64,000 nt of DNA. Origin: Nitrosomonas sp. (lineage in GTDB: Bacteria > Pseudomonadota > Gammaproteobacteria > Burkholderiales > Nitrosomonadaceae). Numbering within the stretch: position 1 is the stretch's first letter; each line of letters starts with the position of its first letter. Location: assembly GCA_024281825.1 (NCBI GenBank), contig JAMWZY010000009.1:1-64000 (forward strand), read 5' to 3'. The notes beneath the pieces were generated by a model. It made no database searches and had not been told where the DNA came from. It worked only from the letters and a program-made list of their open reading frames with translations. The position numbers and the translations under genes are program-made. Positions 55,415 to 64,000 of the stretch are shown here, piece after piece.

Positions 55415-56029
55415 TCAAGATAATTGCAATTGAGTGATCAATGATGCATTAATGTCAATCTCTTGATGTGTCGTCATCACTACCATGCCATCTTGCTGCA
55501 GATGCCGCTCTAATATTTCTCTAAGAAGTTGAACTGCTGCCACATCCAAAGCTACAAATGGTTCATCCAAAACCCATAACGTTGTATTGCATGCCAGTAA
55601 ACGCGCCAAGGCAACACGTCTCCGTTGACCTTGTGACAATACCTTAACCGGTAAATGTTCTCGACCGCCTAAGCCGATGGTATTAAGTACATTACTTGCA
55701 TCATCAGAACTGATTTCAAATCCGGCCATTGCACTCGAGATGCATAAATTCTCGGTTACAGTTAAATCATCTTTTACACCAGCCAAATGACCGATATACG
55801 TAGTGCAAGCAAAATACTCTTCACTTAGCGTTCCAATAGAAACGCCATTCCAGCGAATTTCGCCTGAAGCAGGGAGTGACAATCCACACATCATACGCAA
55901 CAGACTTGTCTTTCCACTGCCATTAGGGCCACTCACTTGCAGCAACCCACCCATTTCAAGGGAGAAGTTAACACCCTTGAAGAGTTCCCGGTCACCGCGC
56001 ACACATGCGACTTCGATTCCTTGCAACAC
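55415..56029 (-). CDS. ccmA: Haem exporter ATP-binding protein CcmA
   Basis: A 204-residue ABC ATPase. Walker A is GPNGSGKTSLLRMM (about 35-48), the signature LSQGQRRRVALARLL (about 134-148) and Walker B LWVLDEPFVALD. It leads the ccmABCDEFGHI operon, transcribed leftward; its promoter should lie in the 56.03-56.2 kb gap. Confidence 0.96.
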   Translation of the reverse strand: MLQGIEVACVRGDRELFKGVNFSLEMGGLLQVSGPNGSGKTSLLRMMCGLSLPASGEIRWNGVSIGTLSEEYFACTTYIGHLAGVKDDLTVTENLCISSAMAGFEISSDDASNVLNTIGLGGREHLPVKVLSQGQRRRVALARLLACNTTLWVLDEPFVALDVAAVQLLREILERHLQQDGMVVMTTHQEIDINASLITQLQLS

Positions 56030-56184
56030 GATTTATTTAGATGGGCAAATAAGATAAAAGCTTGCGATTATAGCGTATTGATGATGCGAACGACATCTAA
56101 GTATCAAAAAACATAAACTAAGAGTTTATTTCATACTCAAAAAATCGCAAAATTATCGATAAGATAAAATCACTAGAGTAAACA

Positions 56185-56205
56185 GCCGGAATCGCCATAT
56201 CCGGC
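56185..56205 (-). terminator. Possible terminator of the CBS-domain gene
   Basis: A six-pair GC-rich stem (gccgga / tccggc) with a nine-base loop lies about 16 bp after the stop at 56222. On the minus strand only a short T-run (tgttt) follows, so it is a weak candidate. Confidence 0.4.
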
Positions 56206-56221
56206 ATGCTTACAATCGATT

Positions 56222-56824
56222 TCAACTTGCAATCAAAGTTGACTCAATTTCTGCAAAGCTTTTGGCAACTTTGACGGGAATTGTAATTTTTCTGCCTAAT
56301 TGCTTTTCTATTTGAGTCCAGGAAAAAATGCCACAAATTTTCGATAAGCCAATATGTGTAGTATTGTCTACCGCTAACGAATGCAAGCGACCGCTTTCAT
56401 GCAAGCTCGCTATGATATTTCCTACACGTGCATGCTCAACGTCTTCGAGAGAAATAGCCTCTAGTTTATTCAGCGGCGTCATAATATCCATCACCAAAAT
56501 TTCGTTATGTTTAATGCCACGTTGCTGAACAAAACGCATAGGTTTTTCACCAAGAATATCGGTTGCGGTAATAATACCAACCAAAGATTCATCGTCATGC
56601 ATTACGAGTAACGTACGAACACCACGCTGAATCATATAGATATTGGCCGTTTCCATTGAAGTTTCAGGTGAAATCACAGCTGCTTGTATTTTGCGTAAAT
56701 CAGTCATCACTTCAAGCGCTGGCGATTCAAAAGTCACAGCAGTAGGCGGTGAAGGCCTAGAAATCTGCACAGCATCTAAGAAATACTGCATAGCAAGCGG
56801 TTTATAATCTTTCTCTAACAGCAT
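56222..56824 (-). CDS. Two-CBS-domain protein
   Basis: A 200-residue protein from the ATG at 56824, chosen because AAAGGGGTG lies eight bases before it (an in-frame start at 56848 lacks one). Two CBS domains are visible: about residues 40-105 (MTDLRKIQAAVISPETSMET, GVRTLLVMHDDESLVGIITA then TDIL) and about 115-190 (VMDIMTPLNKLEAISLEDVE, GRLHSLAVDN). No enzyme domain is attached. Such proteins bind adenine nucleotides and regulate partners; the partner is not evident. It stands alone upstream of the ccm operon. Confidence 0.88.
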   Translation of the reverse strand: MLLEKDYKPLAMQYFLDAVQISRPSPPTAVTFESPALEVMTDLRKIQAAVISPETSMETANIYMIQRGVRTLLVMHDDESLVGIITATDILGEKPMRFVQQRGIKHNEILVMDIMTPLNKLEAISLEDVEHARVGNIIASLHESGRLHSLAVDNTTHIGLSKICGIFSWTQIEKQLGRKITIPVKVAKSFAEIESTLIAS

Positions 56825-56848
56825 AATACGCACCCCTTTCTCTATCAA

Positions 56849-57874
56849 TAAAAGTAAATCACTTATTTCAAAACAGAGGATCTATTGCGAGTAAGTGAAT
56901 TAACACTTTACGCTGAAATTGAATTACATTCAATAACCTTATCAAAGACAAGGCTTCTATTAATTATAAACTACCATATCACTAGCTGTTAGTTTCATAG
57001 TGTACTAGATTGTAAGAATCTAGCGTTCTTTACTGAATTTGGAAAAATACTTAAAAAACATACATAAATATACCTGTTTAATCTTATGGAACCGCCGGAA
57101 GATGTGGCAATTTAATCAAACCGAATCCTGAAAAAAGCAACGCAGTTGGTGTAACACTTCCACATCAACCGTCCAACAATTTATGGCGTACTGAAATGCA
57201 CCAGACTCTAGGAATTTACTCCACATAATACTATGCCAATCTACTTGTTGTCTAAATGCAGACACAATCCACTTTTGACAGCACATCTCACATCTGTCTA
57301 TCATAAAAATAGCTTTGAAGATGCACAGGTGAATTACGAGAAATTCACATCCAAAGGAGAAGCAAAACTCAGTATCATTAACTATTCGTTTTCTACTGTA
57401 GAAAACGTACACACCCAAAACTAGGCTATCAATCGCTATCCGGAATTCGGGCGTATATTTTATAGAAAGGCTGATTAAAAAGCGTCTAGCCTTAGTTGAA
57501 TATTACACTCATTTACGGTTATTTGTGTCGCTGTCATTATTACTGTAAACAAGGTACATGGAATGAAATTAATTTGAATTAGTAAGGATAAATTAAAAAT
57601 AACCCTAAAAGTAACCCTTTACCTAAAACTATCAATCTATTTCTAGTCGACTATAATCAAATCGAAGAAATGATACATTGAAAAGAAATAAGAAAGACGA
57701 ACCATTTGTTGCTGGTAATCATAAGATGGAGATTATACAAAAATTATTTTTTAGATTATCAACCAATTTAATATATTGTTATATTCAGGATTATTCTTGA
57801 TTTTCTATAAAATCAATTTATGAAGTTATGTTAGTAAGCTAATGAATTATATTTAAACAAATACTATTCTTAAC
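56849..57874. other. Gene-poor region of about 1 kb with mobile-element debris
   Basis: AT-rich with no supported gene. The minus-strand frame of 100 codons at 57116-57418 has a coding-like part (CEMCCQKWIVSAF and VDWHSIMWSKFLESGA) that lies across the dispersed repeat and is likely a remnant of an unknown element. The part from 57420 to 57874 has no recognisable feature; it should carry the promoter of the gene at 57875. It separates the ccm/CBS block from the polysaccharide locus. Confidence 0.45.
57228..57291 (-). repeat. Diverged dispersed repeat, copy B
   Basis: Homologous to 1083-1144 in the same orientation with a 2-bp length difference. The outer edge (CTCAC on the plus strand) is the likely terminus of a mobile element. 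It lies inside a gene-poor region just upstream of the polysaccharide locus. Confidence 0.55.
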
Positions 57875-59719
57875 ATGTTTGAAGCAACCGATTATCCAGA
57901 AAAATATACACCCAAACTCGACCAAACTACTACCAGTCAATTTGATGAGTTACTCAAAATAATTGCTGCACGGAGCTTAATTGTATGGGGAGAGCATTGT
58001 TCCGAGTGTGCTGCGCCAGCTTGCTATGCATCGTGTTCTTTTTATACACCACGGCACGAAGATTTAAATTGTGGTCGGTTTGCTAAAGGAGTACAAAAAA
58101 GTAATCTGCCATCGGGCGCACGACTCGCCACTATTATCTTTCGGAAATGGGGAAAACTTGAAGGAGTAGGACCGGTGGGATTAACATCCATAACGGACGC
58201 TAATCATCGTGAAAGAATCGATGAACTTGTTTCCACAGCAATTACACAGTGGATTCCATCGATTGCAACTCGACAATTAAAACGTAAATGGGATCAGCGT
58301 AAGATTCGTAAGAGTGCAATCTCTTCCAGCTCGGCAGATGCTTTTGTTATTGAGGCTTGGTTAAATAATGGCCAACCCAACTTAAATTTTACCCTAACCG
58401 TATTAGCAATTAATGGATCTACAGGAGGATTATTTCAAGAAAATATTGAGTTTTGCAAAGGCTATAATCGTAAAATAATCCCGGTGACTGAAATTTCTCG
58501 TTGGGTAGATCTATCTCAACCTTACTTTATTAAAATCGAACCTTTAGAGAATGCTATTGGACATGAAGTTACTTTTGGGTTGATAGATTTCGTCGAATTT
58601 AAAAAAGGCATCAATAAGATTCATACTCCTTTAAATCCATATAGCACTATTAATTCCAATCAAAGTAGCAGCAACGTTAAAATTAAGTGTGTTGTTTGGG
58701 ATCTTGATAATACAGTATGGCAAGGAACATTGGCCGAGGATGGTATTGATGGGATAGTACTTGATGAAAGAATTCCATTCATTATTCGCGAATTAGATCG
58801 TCGCGGTGTTTTGCAATCTATTGCATCAAAAAATGATATGCAACCGGCACTTGCTGCTCTTGAGGCATTCGGTCTAAAGGAATTTTTTCTTTATCCTCAG
58901 ATTAGCTGGAATCCGAAGAGTGCTGCGATACAGAGAATTGCTGAGCTTTTGGATATAGGATTAGATACATTTGTATTTGTTGATGATCAAGCTTTCGAGC
59001 GTGCGGAGGTAAACGAAAGATTACCTAACGTACGTATCTTGGCAGATACTGAGATCCCAACATTGCTGGAGAATGCATGGTTTGACTTACCGATTACAAC
59101 TGAAAGTGTTAACAGACGCTCGATGTATCAGGCAGAACAGAAACGTAAATCTACTTTTGATGTATCTGTTACGGATTATGTTGAATTTTTGCGCGGATGT
59201 GATCTTACAATCCGAGTTTCACCATTGTCACAGACTGTAATGGAACGAGCACATGAATTATCACAACGAACCAATCAACTCAATGTTTCAGGCAGGCGCT
59301 ATACACACGAAGAGTTGATAGAGATTGAAGTAAATAATACAGGTCGCACTGGTTATGTGTTTAGTTGCAAAGATCGTTTCGGTGATTATGGAATAATTGC
59401 TATGAGCATAGTGAATAAAGATAATGCACAAATTGAATCCTTTATGATGAGTTGTCGTGTACAAAGAAAGCATGTAGAGAATGCAATTTTTTCTTGGCTT
59501 GCAGCAAAATTGGCTAGTGATGGTTTCGACAGTATGTCAGTTCAATATAAAAAAACTAGCCGCAATGACGCTTCGGTTCGAATGCTGGAAGAGCTTGGTT
59601 TTAATTTTCAGTCTTTGGGTTCTCAAGAAGAAGGTATGTTCATTCGGTCTACTCAAGAACCTTTTGCTAAAGATGATATCGTTAAGGTTATGAATCTTGC
59701 TGAAGAAAATAAAAAATAA
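57875..59719 (+). CDS. FkbH-like HAD-IIIC protein with Cys-rich N-terminus and GNAT-like C-terminus
   Basis: A 614-residue protein. Residues 33-70 hold a striking motif (SLIVWGEHCSECAAPACYAS), with cysteines 42, 45, 50, 54 and 66, like a metal or iron-sulfur site. Residues about 75-265 are unassigned. The HAD phosphatase domain (about 272-430) has the nucleophile motif VVWDLDNTVWQGTL and later VFVDDQAFERAEV; such FkbH domains load glyceryl groups in natural-product pathways. The C-terminal 150 residues resemble an acyltransferase (NRTGYVFSCKDRFGDYGII in similar order; QIESFMMSCRVQRKHVENAI). No ribosome-binding site precedes the ATG. It is coupled to a deacetylase gene 9 bp downstream, which suggests a polysaccharide-modifying role. 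Confidence 0.75.
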   Translation: MFEATDYPEKYTPKLDQTTTSQFDELLKIIAARSLIVWGEHCSECAAPACYASCSFYTPRHEDLNCGRFAKGVQKSNLPSGARLATIIFRKWGKLEGVGPVGLTSITDANHRERIDELVSTAITQWIPSIATRQLKRKWDQRKIRKSAISSSSADAFVIEAWLNNGQPNLNFTLTVLAINGSTGGLFQENIEFCKGYNRKIIPVTEISRWVDLSQPYFIKIEPLENAIGHEVTFGLIDFVEFKKGINKIHTPLNPYSTINSNQSSSNVKIKCVVWDLDNTVWQGTLAEDGIDGIVLDERIPFIIRELDRRGVLQSIASKNDMQPALAALEAFGLKEFFLYPQISWNPKSAAIQRIAELLDIGLDTFVFVDDQAFERAEVNERLPNVRILADTEIPTLLENAWFDLPITTESVNRRSMYQAEQKRKSTFDVSVTDYVEFLRGCDLTIRVSPLSQTVMERAHELSQRTNQLNVSGRRYTHEELIEIEVNNTGRTGYVFSCKDRFGDYGIIAMSIVNKDNAQIESFMMSCRVQRKHVENAIFSWLAAKLASDGFDSMSVQYKKTSRNDASVRMLEELGFNFQSLGSQEEGMFIRSTQEPFAKDDIVKVMNLAEENKK

Positions 59720-59728
59720 GGAGGTAAG

Positions 59729-60508
59729 TTGAATCGATACATTACATCTACAATTCGTCGCGTCTCGAATGCTTGGCCTGCTAAACCTGTAATTTCAAGG
59801 CTTTCTGCGCCTATCGCATCATTTACTTTTGACGACTTCCCCCACACCGCGTGGACGAATGGAGCACCTATTTTAGAAAGTTTTGGTGTGCGTGGAACCT
59901 ATTTTGTAGCGCACGCGTTTTCTCCAGAGAATTTAAACAAGCATCCAGATACCGAAGTGATGCCTGGAGTACTTTATTATGAGCTTGACGATATTGTTGC
60001 TGCATATGCAAAAGGGCACGAGATTGGATGTCATACATTCGATCACAAAAGAGTTTCACATCAAAGTAATTATGAATTATTGGGTAGTGTAGATCGAAAT
60101 GCTGAATTTGTTAAAAATGTACTGGGTGATGTGATTATGACGTCATTTGCATATCCTCAGGGAAATGTTAGCATCAGTGCCAAGCGGCTCTTGAGCAGAA
60201 AATTCTCTGTTTGCCGAGGTACCCGAGCAGGAATCAATACTAAGCTGCTGGAGTTATCTCAACTCAGATGCTTTAATCTAGATACTAATTTTAACAAAAA
60301 TTCTATCGATGCTCTAATAAGAGAGACAAAAGCATGCAATGGCTGGATTATATTTAATACACACGATGTGATTAACTTTCCATCACCTCACGGTTGTACA
60401 CCAGAACTTTTGCATGAAGTTGTTGCAGCTGTTGCTGCGAGTGGAATTGAAATCCTTCCTATTAAACATGCCCTCGGCAGAGCTATGTTTCGGCCGATTG
60501 CCGAGTAG
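59729..60508 (+). CDS. Polysaccharide deacetylase (NodB-like)
   Basis: A 259-residue deacetylase of carbohydrate-esterase family 4 type. The start is a TTG at 59729 with a perfect AAGGAGG five bases upstream; no ATG fits. The catalytic motif IASFTFDDFPHTAWTNGAPI (about 30-49) has the Asp-Asp pair, and the zinc motif is HEIGCHTFDHKRVS (about 95-108) with two histidines. FAYPQGNVS and WIIFNTHDV are later conserved blocks. No signal peptide is evident. It probably trims acetyl groups from a sugar precursor or polymer. It follows the FkbH-like gene by 9 bp. Confidence 0.88.
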   Translation: MNRYITSTIRRVSNAWPAKPVISRLSAPIASFTFDDFPHTAWTNGAPILESFGVRGTYFVAHAFSPENLNKHPDTEVMPGVLYYELDDIVAAYAKGHEIGCHTFDHKRVSHQSNYELLGSVDRNAEFVKNVLGDVIMTSFAYPQGNVSISAKRLLSRKFSVCRGTRAGINTKLLELSQLRCFNLDTNFNKNSIDALIRETKACNGWIIFNTHDVINFPSPHGCTPELLHEVVAAVAASGIEILPIKHALGRAMFRPIAE

Positions 60509-60863
60509 ATTAACTTTGGTACGAGCGCCTCCCAGCATCAGGAATTCTCATATGGATGTAATATTGAAAAGCCACATATTATATCAAGTATGGATGGTAA
60601 AGGGAGTCGGAGAAACAGGCTATCTAAGCACAGCGTAAAAGATGAGAAAGCTTATCTTAATGCATATAAATCAGCACCTGAAAGTGCTCCCAATCAAACC
60701 TATTATGAATCATCAGGGTGCTAAAGCAGACCGATAAACTCCTATATATCTGCCCAAAAAATTAGAAGCCACTTTTTTGTAAAAATCTGAGTCTGTTCCT
60801 AACTAATATTGCCACTTACGCTTGAAAATAGAATTATTTAGAAATAACCAATTTTCACTATAA
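60509..60863. other. Gap between convergent genes
   Basis: About 355 bp between the deacetylase and the sulfotransferase, which converge. A plus-strand frame runs to 60638 in another phase but has no start signal. No hairpin terminator was recognised. Confidence 0.4.
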
Positions 60864-61850
60864 TTACTGATAGCCGAGCTGGCGATTCAGGTCGCCACCA
60901 GTGCGTATGAAAAAATCTAACTCATCTCCACATAGCTCAGTTTGCCAACGAGTATCCAGCTCAATCTTCTTGTTAGAAGAGAATCGCATATTATTACCCC
61001 CCACCAGATGCCTTGTAAATCGACGGAAGTCAAGCATTTCTGGCTCAAATGGAATATGTGCAAAGTTACATAAGATACGCCCTACTTCCTCTGGTTTAGT
61101 GGCTAAATCCTCGTAGCGTATTTTTAAAAGATTCTTTGAAGGAATAAACCTATCCAACGCTGGAAGTGCACGTTGATAGTAATTTAGCCAGCCTTTAATA
61201 CTTTCTGACTGTGTATATCCACTTGAACGTCTAGAAAAATAAACGCCTCGACCATCACGAGTTAGTAGCACGATTTTAATGCGATCTGGCCATTTTTCAA
61301 ATAATTCGATAGCTTCACGGTCATTTTTAGAAGAATCTACAATGATCGATTTTCCCCAACAATGTGCAATTTCACGATATAAATTCATCTTGTTATCCAA
61401 CGCCCTGCTAAGTAAGGACGGTATCGGTATAAAATTGCGCAGTAAATCCGGAAATAGATTTCGACCTGATAACCATGCTTTCCGAAAATTTACAGCTAAC
61501 ACTTTCGATCTTGTCTGCCACTTATAATCGATAGTATCAGACGAAATAGCATCCCATAGATTATAAGTATACGGGTTTACAAGAAAATCAATATTAGTTG
61601 AATGCTTAATTGCATCAAAAACTTCGTGCCATTGATGACATATACGTAAATCAGCTCCACAACTGCATTTTTGATTTAGGTTAATCACTTTATTTAAAAA
61701 ATTAAGTTCTCCTAAAGAAGCTGTTTGGCTATGCCCTCCTATGAACATATCTGTTAAAGTAGAACCACTGCGCGCCGCGGAACAAATATATAGAACACAA
61801 AAATCATTACTCGAAGAACTTACAATTCTATTTGAATCGATATTTACCAT
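60864..61850 (-). CDS. Sulfotransferase-family protein
   Basis: A 328-residue protein from the ATG at 61850 (an upstream TTG at 61874 is possible). The PAPS 5'-phosphosulfate loop is YICSAARSGSTLTDMFIGGH (about 20-39). The 3'-phosphate block is KIVLLTRDGRGVYFSRRSSG (about 195-214), with a conserved Arg and Ser. A short cysteine cluster lies between (QKCSCGADLRICHQWHEVF). It would sulfate a sugar, probably in the exopolysaccharide made by neighbouring genes. No signal peptide; cytosolic. Confidence 0.87.
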   Translation of the reverse strand: MVNIDSNRIVSSSSNDFCVLYICSAARSGSTLTDMFIGGHSQTASLGELNFLNKVINLNQKCSCGADLRICHQWHEVFDAIKHSTNIDFLVNPYTYNLWDAISSDTIDYKWQTRSKVLAVNFRKAWLSGRNLFPDLLRNFIPIPSLLSRALDNKMNLYREIAHCWGKSIIVDSSKNDREAIELFEKWPDRIKIVLLTRDGRGVYFSRRSSGYTQSESIKGWLNYYQRALPALDRFIPSKNLLKIRYEDLATKPEEVGRILCNFAHIPFEPEMLDFRRFTRHLVGGNNMRFSSNKKIELDTRWQTELCGDELDFFIRTGGDLNRQLGYQ

Positions 61851-61987
61851 ATAAATATTCCATTCACTTATCAATCTTAAATATCCGCAATAATACCTGG
61901 CACTTTTATATTAAATCTAACTGCATTCGAACAAAGTAAAGCACTCTATACATTCTATTAATCTTACTTAAATATATAGTGATTCCT

Positions 61988-63499
61988 TTATTTATATAGT
62001 AACTTGGAAGCATTTGTAGATTTAATGAAATTAGACCAATAAAGTGCCTGTCCAAGCATTAGCATCATCAAAAACTGAGTAGGAATAGAAAATAAATGAA
62101 AATTGCTATAAGGTAACGTTATTACAAGCAATATTAAACTAATGGCTCCTACCCTAAGCAGTACACGATGAATAGATGGGATATACTCAGCTTTAGCTGC
62201 ATCAGCAGATGCTTTTGCACCAAACAAAAGAATCATAAGAAAAATTAAATGACCTAAAATACCCATCTCCCACAGTAAAATCACAGACGTAGTTTTAGCA
62301 ATTTTATATTCATACAAACTGGCTATTTTCCCCCTCTGTATCTTACTTGAGTGAACTGCACCTATACCATGACCAAATACAGCACTATGCACCTCCCCAT
62401 GAACAATATTACTATTCCACCAATTGACTAAAAGTGTCACTCGTCCTACGTGAGCGCTATCTTCGCCTGGATTTGGAGTAATCGCGTTTATGATAGAATC
62501 ATAAGCAGAATTCACTTGAGTAGCGCTAGCGTCGTAATGAATATCCTTATAAGCAGTTAAAATCCCCCCTACCAGTAAAAATACTCCGATCATAACAACT
62601 ACTGTCTCAATAGGTTTCTTAACAAGTTCTTTACGATAATAAATAGCAATAGGAACCGGCAATAACATTACCATTGCTTTAACTTCTGCTAGAACCATTG
62701 TTGCAATTCCAGTCAGTACGATCCAAATCATCCAACCAAACTTGAGGTTTTGCTCTCGCCATAATGCAATGCTTGTTAGCATTGCGATGATCAACATCAT
62801 AGCCATGGCTGCACTGTCACCACCACCCTCAATATTTCCCTGGAAAGTTCCAATCACCGCATCCCAAGGGGACATTCGTGCATCTTGCCTGGCCACATAA
62901 AAATATTGATACAGCGCCATCGGTAACTGTAACGCAGCCACAATCAAAAGTGCCTTCCACAATCTGGCCACTGTTTCCGCTTGTATTAAGCCTAAAGCCA
63001 AAACCAACATGAGCGGCCACATAAAAAGATAATGGCGAGAAGCATTTACGAAATCACCTAGCTGTGACTGGTTAATAATACTGGAGAGAATCGCTAGAAA
63101 AATAAAGGCCGCAGGTAAAAATAAATTTACAGAGAATTGCGTTGATAAGATATTTTTCCTGCTACGTAATAAATTAAATATAACGGGCAAAAATAACGCA
63201 GCACTAATTAAAACTGTCAACCATTGAATCTGAGTAAATCTAACGAAGTAAGCACTTGGTCCGGTAATAAGAAATGCTGAGAAAAATATCATCCACACGA
63301 CCCATGAGGGTGGCACAATCAAAACAAACAAAGCACCATATACTCCAAGTAATGCAATTAACAAATAAAGATTCCCATAAGCTGCAAGGATTCCACTCGT
63401 GATTGACAAAAATAAAGCAGCGATCAACAAGAACACTACTGATAACGTATGTGACTCTAATTTGTTACTTTGTGTCAAAACAAAAACTGGAAGCTTCAT
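61988..63499 (-). CDS. O-antigen ligase/polymerase-like membrane protein
   Basis: A 503-residue protein with about 12 membrane spans and a long periplasmic loop near residues 320-400, the topology of Wzy polymerases and WaaL ligases. The loop holds VNWWNSNIVHGEVHSAVFGH then GIGAVHS, similar to the conserved FGxG site of the family. It lies between the sulfotransferase and epsI genes on the same strand. In exosortase-linked polysaccharide loci this position is filled by the polymerase of the repeat unit. Family sequence conservation is low, so ligase or polymerase cannot be told apart. Confidence 0.8.
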   Translation of the reverse strand: MKLPVFVLTQSNKLESHTLSVVFLLIAALFLSITSGILAAYGNLYLLIALLGVYGALFVLIVPPSWVVWMIFFSAFLITGPSAYFVRFTQIQWLTVLISAALFLPVIFNLLRSRKNILSTQFSVNLFLPAAFIFLAILSSIINQSQLGDFVNASRHYLFMWPLMLVLALGLIQAETVARLWKALLIVAALQLPMALYQYFYVARQDARMSPWDAVIGTFQGNIEGGGDSAAMAMMLIIAMLTSIALWREQNLKFGWMIWIVLTGIATMVLAEVKAMVMLLPVPIAIYYRKELVKKPIETVVVMIGVFLLVGGILTAYKDIHYDASATQVNSAYDSIINAITPNPGEDSAHVGRVTLLVNWWNSNIVHGEVHSAVFGHGIGAVHSSKIQRGKIASLYEYKIAKTTSVILLWEMGILGHLIFLMILLFGAKASADAAKAEYIPSIHRVLLRVGAISLILLVITLPYSNFHLFSIPTQFLMMLMLGQALYWSNFIKSTNASKLLYK

Positions 63500-63539
63500 A
63501 ATTTAGTTTGTTATACTAATACATTAATTTTTAATAGCA

Positions 63540-64000
63540 TTACGCAGTTTTAAATACACCAATCAGTCGCAATCTATCTTTATTTTGTACGGCCAAAAGT
63601 AAATCTCGAATAAAAAAATCTTGGATTTTATATGCGTTATCTGTATCTTGATCTATCGAAGAGATTCTTACCAACATACCGTCGGGAATCTTTCCTGTTA
63701 AGCCATATTTTAGTTGTTGCATTTTTTGCTCTAATCCTGGCAATACGACTTTATCTCCAACTGTCACCCAATAGGTAATGAGCTCATTACGATTTCCTTT
63801 CACAGCTAACAGTCGCTTTGTCGGCAAAAATCCATAATCGGTATTTAATTGCTTAAAAGTATTATTTGAAATTTCAAACCCCTGCACGTAATAACATACT
63901 TCAGGTTTATGTAGCGACAAATTATCCCCTCGATCTCCTCCGTAAGCGATGGAAAGCATAATACGATTACCATGTGAATTAATATATGTCCTAGCTAGTA
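63540..64000 (-). CDS. epsI: EpsI, exosortase-associated protein (5' end beyond window)
   Basis: The open frame runs off the right edge; the visible 153 residues include LARTYINSHGNRIMLSIAYG, GDRGDNLSLHKPEVCYYVQG and a C-terminal FIRDLLLAVQNKDRLRLIGV. The block MLSIAYGGDRxDxLxLHKPEVCYxxQGF is the signature of EpsI (DUF3485). EpsI is found beside or fused to exosortases that sort PEP-CTERM proteins or, here, with polysaccharide genes. Whether the missing N-terminal part is a fused exosortase cannot be seen. It is 40 bp upstream of the O-antigen-ligase-like gene. Confidence 0.9.
   Translation of the reverse strand, partial: LARTYINSHGNRIMLSIAYGGDRGDNLSLHKPEVCYYVQGFEISNNTFKQLNTDYGFLPTKRLLAVKGNRNELITYWVTVGDKVVLPGLEQKMQQLKYGLTGKIPDGMLVRISSIDQDTDNAYKIQDFFIRDLLLAVQNKDRLRLIGVFKTA

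Noticed and set aside
57116..57418. 100-codon minus-strand frame upstream of the polysaccharide locus
   Set aside because: Overlaps the dispersed repeat and has an incoherent first half; treated as element debris, not a gene.

Overview
The window reads as a stretch of chromosome from a low-to-mid GC betaproteobacterium, most likely a Nitrosomonas-type ammonia oxidiser. This rests on gene content and order (bamC-dapA, rph-rdgB, hemL-thiE-thiD, rpe-gph-trpE, a complete System I cytochrome c maturation operon, a cytochrome c4, and an exosortase-linked polysaccharide locus). It is inference from families, not a database match. No rRNA, tRNA, CRISPR array or replication origin was seen.

Region by region. 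1-1.4 kb: insertion-sequence debris, namely an IS481-like element whose transposase is broken by one in-frame stop, and the first 51 codons of an IS21-type istA. 1.4-8.9 kb: a chromate transporter, then a metal-uptake-like cluster of one TonB-dependent receptor flanked by two paralogous secreted proteins that share a C-terminal module, then a DUF2235 hydrolase. 9-20.9 kb: a protein quality-control and envelope block (HtrA-type protease, CbpA/CbpM, PhoX-like protein, L,D-transpeptidase, BamC, DapA, and ClpB behind a clear sigma-32 promoter). It also holds a secreted eight-repeat protein preceded by a possible 19-codon leader ORF. 20.9-23.2 kb: a decayed island with remnants of a HigBA toxin-antitoxin pair, an intact orphan Hcp, and a frameshifted tssC fragment.

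23.2-25.7 kb: a compact operon of low-molecular-weight tyrosine phosphatase, glutathione-dependent formaldehyde dehydrogenase and S-formylglutathione hydrolase. 25.7-26.6 kb: a HARE-HTH plus GIY-YIG protein that looks like a stand-alone nuclease. 26.8-39 kb: housekeeping genes (rdgB, rph, map, cytochrome c4, hemL, thiE, thiD, rubredoxin, gloA, apaG, rpe, gph, trpE, carbonic anhydrase). 39.4-48 kb: an unidentified secreted protein, a GspA/ExeA-like ATPase coupled to an OmpA-like protein, a Crp/Fnr regulator, an amino-acid permease and two HDOD-domain signalling proteins. 48-56 kb: bcp and the ccmABCDEFGHI operon. 56.2-56.8 kb: a CBS-domain protein. 57.9-64 kb: the edge of an exopolysaccharide/exosortase locus (FkbH-like HAD protein, polysaccharide deacetylase, sulfotransferase, O-antigen-ligase-like protein, EpsI running off the window).

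How the parts work together. The ccm operon would mature the many c-type cytochromes such a respiratory lifestyle needs, including the cytochrome c4 here; hemL supplies haem precursors. ClpB, CbpA/CbpM and the HtrA protease form a stress-response group. The frm genes remove formaldehyde. The right end belongs to surface polysaccharide assembly with an exosortase presumably just beyond the window. The most unusual items are the shared secreted module in three proteins, the metal-type cluster with candidate operators, the HARE-HTH/GIY-YIG protein, the ATPase-OmpA pair and the Cys-rich N-terminus of the FkbH-like protein.
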